Shown in pieces: positions 19,139-31,339 of a stretch of 64,000 nt of DNA. Below the pieces are notes generated by a model. It saw only the letters and a list, made by a program, of their open reading frames with translations. It made no database searches and was not told the origin of the DNA. A program made the translations under genes and the position numbers. Within the stretch, counting starts at the first letter, position 1; each line of letters opens with the position of its first letter. This DNA is from Dipteris shenzhenensis (lineage: Eukaryota; Polypodiophyta; Polypodiopsida; Gleicheniales): the NCBI GenBank assembly GCA_047967505.1, contig CM106538.1; one strand, written 5' to 3'.

Positions 19139-20333
19139 ATGGTAGAGTATTCATATGAAAAAACATTTCAAAAGGAGTGCTCGGCTCCCTGCAAGAAGCA
19201 AAAGCAGGTTGAGGGTCAGCATGACCCGATGCATGATACTCTTGAGGCTCAACTGGTATATGATGTAATGCATGAAGGATTTGCAAATATGAGAAAAGAG
19301 TGGAAAGACTTGGTTCCTTCAGTTGGCCTCATGGTTGAGGTCGATGAAATTGTGGATCTAGTCAGAGAATATGCCAAGAATGCAGTCATATTATTCTTTC
19401 CAGGCCGGATGCCACTGCTGCAGAGATAGGTGATTGGTTGTCATGCACATTGGCTGGCTCTTTTGTTCGTAAAGTGCACTATGCAGCCAGGGGCTTTTTT
19501 GAGGTTATCATAGTGAATGAGATCCACAGACAAATGCTTTTGGAACATTCACCTCTCTTTTTTGGGCAGCAAATGGTGCATGTCTTGCCATGGTCTCCCA
19601 CAAGGGACTTTCAGGCTTTAATCTGATATAGATGCCCGGTTTGGGTTGAAGTTGTTGATTTCCCCCAATGTATGGCCTCACTTTTGCCTAAAATTGCAGC
19701 ATCTTTAGGTAAAGTGGTCTGCCCACCATGGCCAAATGGCAACTCAAATAGATTTTGCATTCTCTGGGATACTGATAATCCCACACCAGACTCTTATTCA
19801 GTCACGGTGAATAATGTGAACATGGGAAGTGCTTTTTATAAACTCAAATGGGGTTTATTTGCAGGGGCCTATTTTGAATGCAAAAAGTTTGGACGCATGG
19901 CTTCATATGTCCAATGAATCAACATAAAATGCCTCATGCCACTTTGTCAGTTCACATGCCTACTAAAGATGCTCCTACTCCAGTTGCCAACAAAAATAAA
20001 AGCAGTAGACAGCCTTCTGGGAGTCAAGATAAAGGCAAAGCTTCAGTGGCTCCCAATGGGAATCTCACTTTCACATTCACCTCCTGCTATTCAATCCTTG
20101 ACCAAAGGAAAGCAACCTTCGATTGATGGCTGGCAAAGCCCAAGAAAAGTTATTTCTACTCGAAGAATTCCACCCCCCCGCACTTGGAATGGTGCATCTT
20201 CTAGCGAAAATACCCGAGAGATAAATACAGGAATTGGGATTACATGGGCTGCAGTAACAGCCAGCAGAACACTCTTCCCTGAAGAAGAGGTTGCTGCTTT
20301 GCTGTCTACTTCTCAGGCGGCTACTTCTTCTTA
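19139..20333 (+). pseudogene. LINE ORF1 (gag-like, DUF4283-type region)
   Basis: The frame begins MVEYSYEKTF at 19139. After a frame break near 19430 it continues as GDWLSCTLAGSFVRKVHY, LLEHSPLFFGQQMVHVLPWS, then (past a TGA) CPVWVEVVDFPQCM, LPKIAASLGKVVCPPWP and NVNMGSAFYKLKWGL. The succession LPWSPxxDF...VWVEVxxxP...IAxxLGxxxxxP is that of the ORF1 nucleic-acid-binding protein of plant L1 elements (DUF4283 domain). The C-terminal part is serine, lysine and proline rich. I see no CCHC knuckle, which many plant ORF1 proteins carry; it may be lost here. Two frame breaks and one stop make it non-functional. Confidence 0.7.
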
Positions 20334-20429
20334 GGGGCAAGGCCTCGACCCTGAGATAGAAATGCAAGGCTGACCTCATAAATTTTGCTACTGTACATAG
20401 TTGTTACATTACTATAAATACCTGTATAT

Positions 20430-23400
20430 ATGACTGCTCACATCAAATGTTTTACACTCAATGTCCAGGGCATGTGTGACAGTAGGAAATGGAAATTTGT
20501 GTGGCTGTACATCAATAGATTTCAGCCTGACATATGGCATTACAAGAGCACAACCAACATATTTATGCAGGCAAGACAGGACACTATTGTGGATATGATA
20601 TTTTCTATGCTAGGGAGCACTCTTTCTCAGGGGTTGTCCTTCTGATCAAACATGAGCTTCAACCAGTCATTGCATTAAATGACAACAAAGGCAGATGGCT
20701 TGTTCTCCAATGCATTATTAGAGGAGAGGTGTTTGAATTTGCTTCAGTTTATGCACCTCAGTCCTCTAGAGAAAGAACTGCAATTTGGGATGCCATGCAA
20801 CAATATCCGTGGAGATATCATGCCTACATATGTGGGGATTTCAATAATGCTCCACAACAGGGAGACAACACCTCTAGACATGACCATATGTTATCTCCTG
20901 AAAGGCATGCATGGTCTCAACTACTTTTGCATTTGGATCTGGTTGCCCTTTGGAAGGAATTGCAACCTTTGTCACCGGGCTACACTTTTCAATGTAATGC
21001 TCTTTTCGCTTATCAGGCACGTCTGGATCGATGGTATAGTGTCGCTCCCCAACAAAATGGGGATTTCACCTGCAAAATGTGGATTGACTATGCCTTTGTG
21101 CATTCAGACCATGCACCGCTATGGCTGCGGTTATCTTTTCATAATATGCCAGATGATAGATTGCCACAAAGGAGACATCTAATCATAAACAATAGTTATT
21201 TGCAACATGCTGACTTCAAGGCAATGGCTACTGAAGCAGCTCATTGTCTTTCCTCTAGTAGCCATCTCAATGTTGATAGTGCCTGGGATTCTTTTATTTC
21301 TAAAATGCAAGTGATTAGAGCTTATGGCAAGTCTTACATGAAGACTCTGAGGGAAACCATTGCTCAGGCCAAATCTACTTGTCAAGCCCTCACTGAACTC
21401 AATCATCATCGTTCGTTGTCCATGCATGAGCGAACAACATTATGCCAAGCCAGACATTGTCTTAAACTAAATGATCACAGGAAACTGGCAAAATGGGAGA
21501 CTAAGAGCAAGACAAAGAGCCTTCACAAATAAAGGTTGCTCTTCCAAAGAATTTTTCAAAAGTTTACATCAAAGGAGAATCAAAATAGAAATTTGCAGAG
21601 TGCTTATGCCTGATGGATCATGGACTACTTCACGGTCACAGCTTGCCTCTGTTTGTGTGCATCATTTCTCTCAGCAATTTGGCTTTGCAGCTCCTCCCTT
21701 GCAACAGATTTTGCTTGCACAAAATTTACTGTTGCAACATGTTTCTCCTATCATTTCCCATACTCAAGCCTTGGAATTGGAGGAACCCTTTACTGAGAGG
21801 GAACTATCAGATGCGATCAAATCATGTGGCAGATGGAAATCCCCAGGATGGGATTGTTCAACAGTCGAGTTTTTTCTAGCATACTGGCCTATTTTGAAGC
21901 ATTCATTGCTATATATGGTGAATGCTGCATGGCAAAATCAGAAAATGCCGGACACATGGAAGAGAGGTCTTGTTAAACTCCTTCCCAAAAAACAAATTTG
22001 TGAGTCATTGGCAGACTGGAGACCTATCACTCTTATGCCCGTAATTTACAAAGTCACTACCAAAATGATTGTTGATCGGCTAAAGGGGTTTTTACATGAT
22101 GGGTTGCATCCTGCTCAATATGGCTTTGTCCCACGTAGGCATATCACAGATAACATTGCTAATGCCTACATTGGAATTGAATATGCCAAATACACATAGC
22201 AGGATGTTTTGTTATTGCAAGTTGATATTGCCAAAGCCTTTGATATTGTTCAGTGGGATTTTATTTCATCGACTATGCAGGCATTGGGTTTTGGCACAAA
22301 AATGCAGCAACTCATCACTTGGCTATATCAAGCTAGTGAAGCTGCTTGCATACTTTCAGGAGATATTTCTCCATCCTAGACTCTTGCTTGCTCTGTCAGG
22401 AAAGGATGTCCCCTGAGTGCTTTACTTTTTGCCATAGCGACTCATCCATTGCTTCAATATCTGGATCACCTCTTGGACACTAACCAGTTGCACGGTTTGG
22501 AGATTCTTGGTAGTTGCAGCATGATTGCTCAGGCATATGCTGATGATTCATTCTTTACTCCAAAAAATACTCGGGCTGATCTGTCCATGATTATGCATGC
22601 TCTTTCTACCTATGGATTGGCTACTGGCCTTCGGATAAATTTTCAAAAATCAAAATTGCTGCCGTTACATGCACAGGAATGGCACAACCTTCTATGGCCT
22701 GGGGAAATTGTCCCTGCTTCTCAATTCATTCGACATCTTGGTTATCCTTTAGGCTGGGGACTCACCCGTTCACAAAACTGATTGGGTGCTAGTAAAGTTA
22801 AGGGCAAAACTTGAATATTGGAAGCTTGCAACTTGGCCATTACATGCTCGTCTGCGAATTACACAATCCATTTTGATAGCATACATACAATTTTATCTAC
22901 CTCTCACTATGTTCACTAAGGCAGATCTGGTTTCATTTATGTCAGCTATCATGGAAATTTTCTGGCGTTCAAAACATGGCAAGAAAAGTCTCAGATTACT
23001 CTCTATGCATCGTCTCTATTCTCCAAAGATGCATGGGGGTCTGAACATTCTCAATATTCAAATGCATTTACTTGCTCACAGAGGGATAATGATGATACAA
23101 TTTATGCAAGGAGATCAGCCTTGGGCTTTCATGATTCGCTCTCTCTTATTACATCTTCATACATCTGCCTTTGGGAATTGGCAGCCTACTCAATGGGATT
23201 TTTTATTTAGCTCTATCCAAGGCAAGATTAGAGGATGCCCTTTTGTCTCTCGTCTGCTTCTTGATTGGAAACACATTCTATCCCACTTGAAAGGGCATGG
23301 CAGGGACTCTCTCTCGGGCAACTCTTTGAGGGTAGAGAATATTTTTTGGTTTAAAGTATTCCACCCTCCTTTGGCCATACAAGAACCTCGACATTCTTAT

Positions 23401-24240
23401 TTTCTCTCCTTCAAAGGCATTTCATATGTGGCGGATGTACTTTAGGATGATGGCACAATTTTATCTTTTTCTATGGCTGCTCACAAATATGGCTTGGGAG
23501 CTCATTATCATCCTTTATGGCATAGAATTTCAGCAATCCTCCAACCGTACTTACCGGTACCTCACTTGGAACTTCAGAATCGGCTTGAGGATTGGATTTT
23601 ACGCTCTCCTTCCTTATACGCCTGTCCTTTGAAGCTCTCACATATCACAGTGTCATCACTATATAAAGTTTTATTACCTCCACCTTGGATTTCCCACAGA
23701 GCAAATACTGTTTGGCATATGGATTGTCCAATGAAGTGGTGGAGAAAAAGGCTACGTCTCCTTTGGCATTACAAAGTCCCTATTCGACAATAGCTTTTCC
23801 TATGGCGAGTTCTCCTTGGCATTTTTCCATCAGGATAGTTACTCGCACACAGACATATTGCTTCAGCTGTTTGTCATAGATGCCAGCACTCTACTGAATC
23901 AGTGTTTCACATCTTTTGGTCCTGTCCAAATACTTCTGATCTCATTGCTCTCATCAGATAGAGGCTTCGACAGCGATTTCCTACTGTTACTTTTGGTAGA
24001 TTTTTCTAGTTGTTTGGCTTTCATCCACAGAGACAGGGTTTTGATTTATCTTTTGTATGGGTGCGCTATTGGACCCTATGGACTTTATGGATGGATAGAA
24101 ATCATAGAGTCTTTGGTGATCCACTATTTTCATCCTTTCTTTTTTTCAAACGACCTCTGCAACAATCATTCTACGATTGTTTTCAAACTCGTTTGATTGA
24201 TCAAGATGTGTATACAGCTTATACTGAGATCTTTAGTTGA
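20430..24240 (+). pseudogene. LINE ORF2: AP endonuclease, reverse transcriptase, zinc finger
   Basis: ORF2 starts at MTAHIKCFTLNVQGM (20430), about 97 bases after ORF1. Endonuclease landmarks are LNVQG, ALQEH (catalytic E), FASVYAPQ, YICGDFNNAP, and SDHAPL near 21103. RT landmarks are KSPGWD (about 21840), RPITLMPVIYKV, QYGFVPRRHITDNI, DIAKAFDIVQWDF, KGCPLSALLFAI and AYADDSFF, the intact YADD box near 22538. A C-terminal zinc finger, CHRCQHSTESVFHIFWSC, lies near 23870-23930. The enzyme nicks target DNA and primes reverse transcription there. At least four frame breaks or stops (for example near 20540, 21530, 22198, 22376, 22780) inactivate it. Domain order and the poly(A) tail place it in the plant L1 clade. 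Confidence 0.85.
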
Positions 24241-24323
24241 GTAGTAGCTACTTCGTTTTTGAAGTAACTATGAATGTAATTATTCTACAGAAATAAAAGA
24301 TTACTTCCCACAAAAAAAAAAAA

Positions 24324-24357
24324 GTGTGTGTGTGTGTGTGTGTAGTAGTAGTAGTAG
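24324..24357. repeat. (GT)n then (TAG)n microsatellite
   Basis: About ten GT units directly follow the LINE poly(A), then five TAG units. It forms the 3' flank of the LINE insertion site. Confidence 0.9.
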
Positions 24358-24837
24358 ACATTAACAACACCCCTTTAATAGTTAAAAGTAGACAAATTTG
24401 GAGTGAAAAAAAAGGGATGTTTTAATAGAAATACTTTGCAATAAATATCCATTAAAAAAAGAAGTGACATCGTTTAAAGGAAGAACAATCTTTTCAAAAG
24501 AGATAAAGCAAGTAGTAACACTTTGAAAAGTCGTTGGCAGTGTCACTTTTGTTGAAGACGGGAGTATGCCTACCTACCACCATCCAACAAGAAAAATGGT
24601 AAAAACCAATTTTAAAATTATTTGGGAAGACAGGTGTCATAGACAACCCTCCCTTGTTATCGGGGTCATAATAAAATTAACACTTCACCACATACTTATC
24701 AAGCTAGATGAAAAAATTATGAGTGCAAAGTGGAGTGAAGTATTAATAGAGTTGGGGAACAATGTAGCATGAGGAAAATTATCTTGGGTTTAGCAAGTTA
24801 ATATGGAATTAGTAAGGAGGGGTGTGAACAGAAATGA
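24358..24837. other. spacer, no gene
   Basis: A-rich sequence with a short piece (24572-24590) of the dispersed repeat seen at 11205 and 53975. I see nothing else in it. Confidence 0.5.
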
Positions 24838-26981
24838 AATAGACTAAATTCAAGCTGGGGGTTAATGTAAGTAGTAGAGAGTGGGAGTTGGTCGACGAAC
24901 AGGGAAAGTAGAAGGTGGGAATATTTAGAAAGATGAAGAAAGAGAGAGTAAGGTAAGAAGAAAAAAGGAAAGATGTAAGAGAAAAAACCTACAAGTGAAT
25001 AAGGAAAGGTACTATTTTAGGGAAATGATGAATGGGGAGGTATATAGTAAGGAGCAATTTTGAAAGGGTTAACTACCAAGTAGAAGTGAAGTAAAGAAAA
25101 CAAGTGAGCGAAGAAAAATGTAAGTAAAAAATAAAATTAGAGAGGGGAGGTTCAAAATATAAAGAGAGGGCAAGTAATGCATATAAAGAAGAGGGTGGTA
25201 AATAAAGAGAGAAAAAAGGGGGAGAAAGGAAATAAAGGTTTGCGTTTTAGGGTTAAAAATATGTTAGTTTAGTAGGTCAAGAAGGGGAGGAACAACACAA
25301 TAGAGATAAAAAGAATACGGTTTAGAAGAGGAAGATTAAAGGGAGATAAATAGAAGGAGAGTTTTAAGGTAAAAGAGAAAAGGAGAGAAAAAAAAAAAGG
25401 AAAGGGGGAAACCATTAAAAAGGGGGGAATCAATAAAAGGAACTTAAAGAAACGAAAAGGATAGAAGGGGGGGGGGATAAAGAAAATAAGAGGGGGGGTT
25501 TACTTCATGAAAAAAGAAAAAACAAAAGGAAAAGGACTTGAGAGTCCATGTCTGGCACAATGCCTGTGACAGGAGTAGTCGTGAGAAGAAGGGAACGACG
25601 ATGGCAGGGGGCAGTCCATGCAAATCTTGAGAGCTGGAGGAGACCGTGGAGTAATGATGCGTAGGCAGAGGAGTAGCATGTAGTGAAGAGGGCAGCGGGG
25701 AAACCGAGTTGGGGGGTTTGGAGTTTAGTGCAATCAGCAGCGAAAGGAGGTGAGCCAGCAGGTAGCGGCATACCAGTCGAGGCAGGGGCACAGGATTAGC
25801 GGTAGTAGAGGGAGGCGAGGTAGTGCATAGAGCGGGGGTAGTACATAGGGAGTGTGAGTGGAGGAGTATTTAGAGCGAGGGGTAGTACATAGTGCAATGA
25901 AGGGAGGGTTATTATCTAGGTAGGCTAGTCGAGAAAGGGGGAGTCAGGGAGGTGAAGGGCCCGAGGAAGAGGGAATGGAGAGGAAGGTGGGGCGGCATTA
26001 CGATGCAAGGACCACAAAGCAAGGTGTAGAAAAAGGACTGTGTAGTAAGGTGAAAAGGGGTACTTAGGATTAAAAAGAAAGGGGGGGGATTGAGATAAAA
26101 TTAGGAAATTTTTAAAAAGGGGGACAACAAATTAAGTTTTTTTTTAAATATATAGGGATATAAGGGAAGAATAGGAAAATAGTGAAATAGGGAGAATAGG
26201 GAGCTTAGAAATTATAGGAAAAATAGAATATTAGGGGGATTAGAAAATTAGAAAAAATAGAGAAAAAGGTTAAGAAAAATAGGAAAATTAGGGAGATAAG
26301 GGAACTTAGGAAAATAGAAATTATAGGAAGAATAGAAAAATAGGGGGGTTAGAAAAAATTTAAAAAAAAGGCTTAGAGAAATAGGAAAATTTAGGGAGAT
26401 TAGGGAAATAGGAAAAAAGGGTAATGATTAGTAAATAGGAAAGACATGAAAGTAAGGAAAATAGGAGAGAAATAATAAGGGGTTAGGGTTTAAGGGAAAA
26501 ATTAGGAAGAGTGAGAAAGTTAGGGAGTATAAATGAGAGAGAGGGAACTGAGAGTGTAAGTGTAAGAAAAGAGGGGGGAATAGGGGAATATAGAAAAAAT
26601 TGGAAAAAATAGAAAAAAATGGGGGATAGGAAGATAGGATATTTCAAAAATAGGAAAAAATAGGGAGTTTAGAAAAAAAGGGGGGTTTAAGGGAAATTAG
26701 GGAGATAGGAAATTCGGGAAAAATAAGAAAAAAATAGGGCAATTAGAGAAATAGAAAGGAAAAAACTTGGAATAATAGGAAGATAGGGAAAAAATTAATA
26801 GGGGTTTAGGAAATTAAGGAAAATTAAGGGAAAAAAAGGGGTTTGGGGAGTGTAAATGAGGGAGAAGGACAAAGAGTGTAGATGCAAGGGAGAAAAGGAA
26901 TTTAGAGAGAGAAGGGGGGGGAAAGGGGAAAAAGTAAAGTACCTGTAAGGTAAAAAGTGAATAGGAAGTGTGTGTGTGTAC
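24838..26981. repeat. 2.1-kb purine-rich direct repeat, left copy (outer RT element)
   Basis: From aatagactaaatt onward this copy matches 47244-49356 throughout. The plus strand is strongly purine rich (runs of gaaaaatagg, agggagatt, ggggggg). In the minus direction frames such as 25444-25791 (MPLPRLVCRYLLAHL) are paired with 47903-48205 (MPLPLLLCCCLLAHL), so part of the repeat may have been coding. Scattered ttttagggtt and ggttagggtttaaggg words resemble the plant telomere repeat. The copy ends at gtgtgtgtac, where Ty3 element M is inserted. Confidence 0.85.
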
Positions 26982-27959
26982 TGTTACCTAGAAAAGAAAT
27001 CAGGACAGAGGCTAGACACTAAGCATGGCGACACTCAAGGGCCATAGAGGAAAGGAGAACGTGAGGGCGAAACGTTATCATAGGTGGGGAAAAGGGATTA
27101 GAAGGGGAGGGAATGAAGAGGGAGACTATGGCACAAGGGGAAAGGGGAAAGAGAAGCATGTACATGATGGGAGGAGGAATGTAAAGATGGAGACATCAAG
27201 GGAAGAGGGCCATGCTTTATTTGAAAGGAAGGGAAGGGGGAAATCAAAGTACTAGCTAGGTGGCTTTACAAGAATGAGCGTATCGTATCAAGGAATAGCC
27301 CCCTCCTTTTATAGCCAAGAGAGGGGGTCTCTCCTAATCAATGCATCCTCCCACATGCATGGTGTGTGTGGAAAAGTCTCCCATGTGGGCTAGGCACTTA
27401 CGCACTCTCAATTGTGTGCGACAACCCTTTGCCTCATTTTTTCACATAAATCAAGCCCCATATCTCAAGTCTATGATACTCCCTTGGTCTCTTCCCAATT
27501 TTATAATACGTTCAAACCTCTAGGAGGACAAGTGGAGGGTTGGCACAAGGAATCTTGCCACCTCATCTTATTTTCCCCATTATTTAACTTGCATCCTTGG
27601 ACTATCTATACCCCCCCCCACATGGGCCTATGCTACATGGAGGGAATAATCCATATAATATCCATCTCCACTTATTTTATATTACTTCTCTCATGGACTT
27701 TAGGCCATATCTCACTAACTGTAGGCATGGGACCGCCTAGGTTTAGGGGTGGCACATGGAGGAACCATGCCACCTTACATTTTATAATATTACTACCATG
27801 GATTATGTACAACACACCTTATGGGTCCTCTTACGTGGAAGGGTGGCACATGGTCATGCCCTGCCACCTCAACCCTAGGCCCTATGCACACCATATTTTA
27901 TTATACTATTGCCACACATACAAACACACCCACATATTTAGACAAATTTATCCATAACA
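26982..27959 (-). repeat. 3' LTR of element M
   Basis: A complete family LTR of 978 bases with TG...CA ends on the plus strand (tgttacctag ... tccataaca). In element sense a TATA box (tataaaagg) lies near 27307-27315. The frames inside it (27025-27255 and others) are coincidental and recur in every LTR copy. Confidence 0.85.
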
Positions 27960-27975
27960 GTTCCCCCCCCCAGGC
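27960..27975 (-). promoter_or_regulatory. polypurine tract of element M
   Basis: The minus strand reads CCTGGGGGGGGGAAC directly inside the 3' LTR. Confidence 0.75.
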
Positions 27976-27999
27976 AAGGAATGCATAGCATTTCCATGC

Positions 28000-29391
28000 A
28001 TGGGTCCATCATGCACAAAGAAGGGCTTAAGGTAATGCTTGTTGATCATCTTCTTGCCATATGGCGGCTCATGCAGCTCCGGAACTTGCACAGACCCATT
28101 GCTACGTTCCTTGATGACTTTGTATAGACCACGGTCCACAATGGAAGGAACTTCTTATCCATTTGGTGGTCCAATCTGTTATCAAAGAATAGCACAACAT
28201 CCCCCTCAACAAAGTGTCTTTCCCATCCCTTGCGAATCTTAGCATCCAAGCGGGTCTTTTGTCGATTCTTTTGAATCTCTGTTTGATGTAGGGCAAGGTG
28301 TCGGGTTTCATCTAGCTTCTCAAGTTGCACCAACCGGGCCTCTACATGTTCATCTTCTATCATCCTCTGTTCTTGTGCCAATCTCAAAGCTGAAATCTCT
28401 ATCTCTAGTGGTAAAACGGCCTCAGTACCGTACACCAACTCAAAAGTAGTGTGACCTATAGACGTTTTATGATTGATGTTGTAAGCCCATATGGCTTCTG
28501 TGACCTTCTGATCCCACTGCCTCCTGTTCCCTGTAGCCATTTTTCCCATGGTAGGAGGCCATTGGTCCACTCCGTTTGACCCATGGATGCTAGACAATAG
28601 ATGCTAGAAGTGCGATGATTAATACCCATGCGATCCATGAGTAACTCCACTACTTCATTTAAGAATGGACTCCCGTTGTTAGATACTATTTCCATGGGTG
28701 TCCCAAACCTTGTGTAGATATGTTCAAATATGAAATTTGAAACTGCCTTACCATTTGCTGCGGGGAGGGCGATAGCTTCAGCCCACTTAGTGACATACTG
28801 AGTGGCTACCAAAAGATACTTCTTTTTATGGGCAGTCATGGGCAAGGGCCCGACAAAATCTATTCCCCACTTCTGAAATGGATGGATGGACATCACTGGG
28901 TGACGTTGCCCAGGACGCAAATCCTTCCTTTCACAAGTTTTGCAATGCATAGTGACATCCTTGAACAAGGTCGGCCAATAGTACCCATCATGTAAAATCT
29001 TCTTAGCTGTATAGTCACTGGCATAGTGGCCTCCACAAAATCCATCATGACAATGCTTCAATACCTTAGGTACTTCATCTACATCAATGGCCCGTCTTAG
29101 TACCCCATCCATGCCTTGACGGTACAACACCCCATCAGAGAGGGTGTAGCGCCTACTATCTCTACAGATCTTCTTTCTCTCATAGCTAGTACTTTCTGGA
29201 GGAAAGGAGAAAGCAGTCAAAAACCTGTAGATACCACCATACCATGGATCCCTAACTTCTATGGCCGCTACAAACGTTACATCAAGGCACTCCTCTAAAT
29301 CAATCAAAGCATTCTTCAAGTTGGAACAACCCCCTTTTACAATTTTGAAAGAAAAATCATATTCTTGTAAAACTGCCAACCATTTGGCCAA
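28000..29391 (-). pseudogene. element M: integrase and end of pol RNase H
   Basis: The frame 28456-29391 starts inside the last part of the pol RNase H (GRLAKWLAVLQEYDFSF bridges into MAKWLAVLQ) and continues into integrase. Visible are the HHCC-type zinc region (HCHDGFCGGHYASDYTAKKI, HCKTCERKDLRPGQ), the core WGIDFVGPLPMTAHK with the first catalytic D, and GTPMEIVSNNGSPFLNE, where the second D is replaced by N. The C-terminal region (28046-28597) ends with LWTVVYTKS and ELHEPPYGKKMINKHYLKPFF. There is no chromodomain, so the element is not a chromovirus. Frame breaks near 28460 and the D-to-N change make it inactive. Confidence 0.8.
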
Positions 29392-29396
29392 CCGGC

Positions 29397-30290
29397 CTAT
29401 GGGATTTGGTGATTGAAGAGCCTGCTTTGCAAGACCAGTGCTAGTGAGTATAATGAAGGACTTTCAAGCCACATAATGCTTAAATTTCTCAATGCAAGAC
29501 ACCAAAGAGAAGGCATGCTTGTCAGCCTCGGAGTAGCGTCGTTCATGAAGCGGCGATAGTATCCTGCTAGATTGACAAATGAGTGTACTTGACATGTGGT
29601 TGTTGGTGGGGAGAGCTTGAGGATAGCTTCTACCTTCTCAGGGTCAAGCTTGAGACCCTCGGATGAGACAATATGTCCCAATAACCTCCCTTGAGTGGCT
29701 CCAACGGTGCATTTCTCAGGGTTGAGACTGCCATTCGCATCATTGACCCTTTGGAAGGCCAACCTAACCTTCATGATGTGCTCCTTACATGATGAGAATA
29801 TACAAAAATCATCTAACAACACCTCCAAGAAATCCCCCAAATAAGGAGCAAACACCATCTGCATAAATCTTTGAAAGGTAGCAGGAGCATTGGTGAGGCC
29901 AAATGGCATTGCTTTGAATGCAAATGTCCCCCAGGGTGTGGCAAATGTGGTTTTAAGCACATCTTCTTTGGCAATTCTGATTTGATAAAACCCGAAGTAA
30001 CCATCACAGAAAGTATACATCTCATGACCACTTACCTTCTCAAGAATAAGGTCTTGAAAGGGAAGAGGATGATGGTCCCTCTTAGTGGCTGCATTGAGTT
30101 TCTTACAGTCGATGCAGACCCACCACTTGTTGTTTTTTTCTTTGGGGTGACTACCACTAGTGAAACCCATTCAGTATTCTGAACCGGGACAATAAACCTA
30201 GCTTCTATAAGTTTTTGCAACTCTAAGCGCAAAGCATCGGTCTGTAGGGGCCCTAATCTCTTATACTTCTGAGCCACAGGCTTTGCATCA
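29397..30290 (-). pseudogene. element M: reverse transcriptase
   Basis: Landmarks on the minus strand are CIDCKKLNAATKRDHHPLPF, MYTFCDGYFGFYQIRIAKED, KTTFATPWGTFAFKAMPFG, NAPATFQRFM, EVLLDDFCIF (LLDD where YxDD or FxDD is usual), HIVSSEGLKLDPEKVEAI and NLAGYYRRFM. The wording of the palm region (HHPLPFQDLILEKVSGHEMY) is closer to Athila/Tat-type Ty3 elements than to chromoviruses. After YYRRFM a deletion and frame change remove the RT thumb and the catalytic half of the pol RNase H, leaving only RRYSEADKHAFSLVSCIEKF and the end near 29410-29550. Confidence 0.85.
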
Positions 30291-30419
30291 CAGGCTTCAG
30301 CTCTATCTTGTGCTCTATGGCAGTCACATGGCGAAGGTGGCGGTAGCTAGTTGCGAAGAGGTCAGGGAAATCTTTGAACATTTCTAGAAACTCATCTTTC
30401 TCACTTGGAGTGAGGTCTG

Positions 30420-31330
30420 GGGAAAGCATAGATTCAAGCTGTTGAGGACTAGCTCTTACCTATTCTGCATGTGGCGGGGTCGGAGACACCCCCATCATGT
30501 AAACTTCCTCCTCTGAGAACTCCTCCCCCCCCGTCTAATCCTTCCATTGATTCAGACACTGAGGATGAGAGAGTATCATTGTCTTGCTCCTCTTCTTCTT
30601 TTGGTTTCGTGGCACTTGGTTGCATTCTTCATGATTTGGGGCACCATGATATTACATGCAGCTCCCCAATCAACACACACACTTTTGACATGGCAATTAT
30701 CTATGATGACATCTATTGTATGTGGGTGCCGATCAATTTCTTCAGAGATAGAAGAGACCTCTCATACCTTTCACTTTTTCTTACTCCTCCTTGCTGAGAG
30801 CCCTTGCTATAGCTCACGTCTCACCTTAGGGCTTAATGCTATTAGTTGAGGGAGCGTGATGCTCAAAGACCGATGAGCAAGGTCCTGAACAACTGAATAG
30901 TCCTCTTACCCTGAGCCAATGGGAAAATCCGAGGGCGACCACTTACTCCTACGAGATTTTCTAGTCTTCTCTGTTGGTGGGTTTGCCATCTTAGTATCTG
31001 AGGGCTCTGAGAAGGACACCTTCTTCCTAGGGCGGCCCGACGGTCCATGGTTTGGAGAGGTGTCCGAGGTGGTATGACTTCTTTTCTTGAGGTCAAGGAT
31101 CTCTACGTCAGAATCCTTAATGCCTGATTCACTTAGAAGATTCACCCTTGGAATATTGGGACATTCTGTGCGATAATGACCCTTTTGGTGGCACTCATAG
31201 CACACAACATTGGCACGTTCTCTTGGAGGGTGATTGGATTCATTTCTTATGCCCACCATCTCAAGCTGAAGATCATTTAGGGCCTTGGCTAGTAGGTCAT
31301 TGACTCCGGGTTCTTTAATAGGAGGGGCCG
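30420..31330 (-). pseudogene. element M: protease region and zinc knuckle
   Basis: The frame 30906-31259 carries the knuckle CYECHQKGHYRTEC (31202-31161) and the basic linker (RKSRRSKWSPSDF). The protease start (MVPQIMKK-type sequence near 30640) is joined directly to the acidic linker before RT at about 30625. Compared with element P about 240 bases are missing here, including the protease C-terminal part (LGVIEDLPITVNGL). The region is therefore broken by an internal deletion. Confidence 0.7.
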
Positions 31331-31339
31331 GGGGACTAG

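Larger units (their letters stand above)
18613..24323 (+). mobile_element. L1-type LINE, near full length but inactivated
   Basis: The 5.7-kb element has a 5' UTR with a repeated ccatacagcc-type motif (18645-18890), ORF1 (19139 to about 20333), ORF2 with AP endonuclease, RT and C-terminal zinc finger (20430-24240), and a poly(A) end at 24312-24323. Frameshifts and stops interrupt both ORFs. Both flanks are (GT)n, so the target site was a GT microsatellite and any target duplication cannot be told from it. The copy appears near full length because it has a 5' UTR and a complete ORF1. Confidence 0.85.

Noticed and set aside
25444-25791. Protein-coding gene on the minus strand of the purine-rich repeat
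   Set aside because: The right copy keeps only the first part of the frame (47903-48205), with frame changes; it is better described as part of the repeat.
24838-26981. True telomeric array
   Set aside because: Only isolated TTTAGGG-like words occur; there is no run of perfect units.
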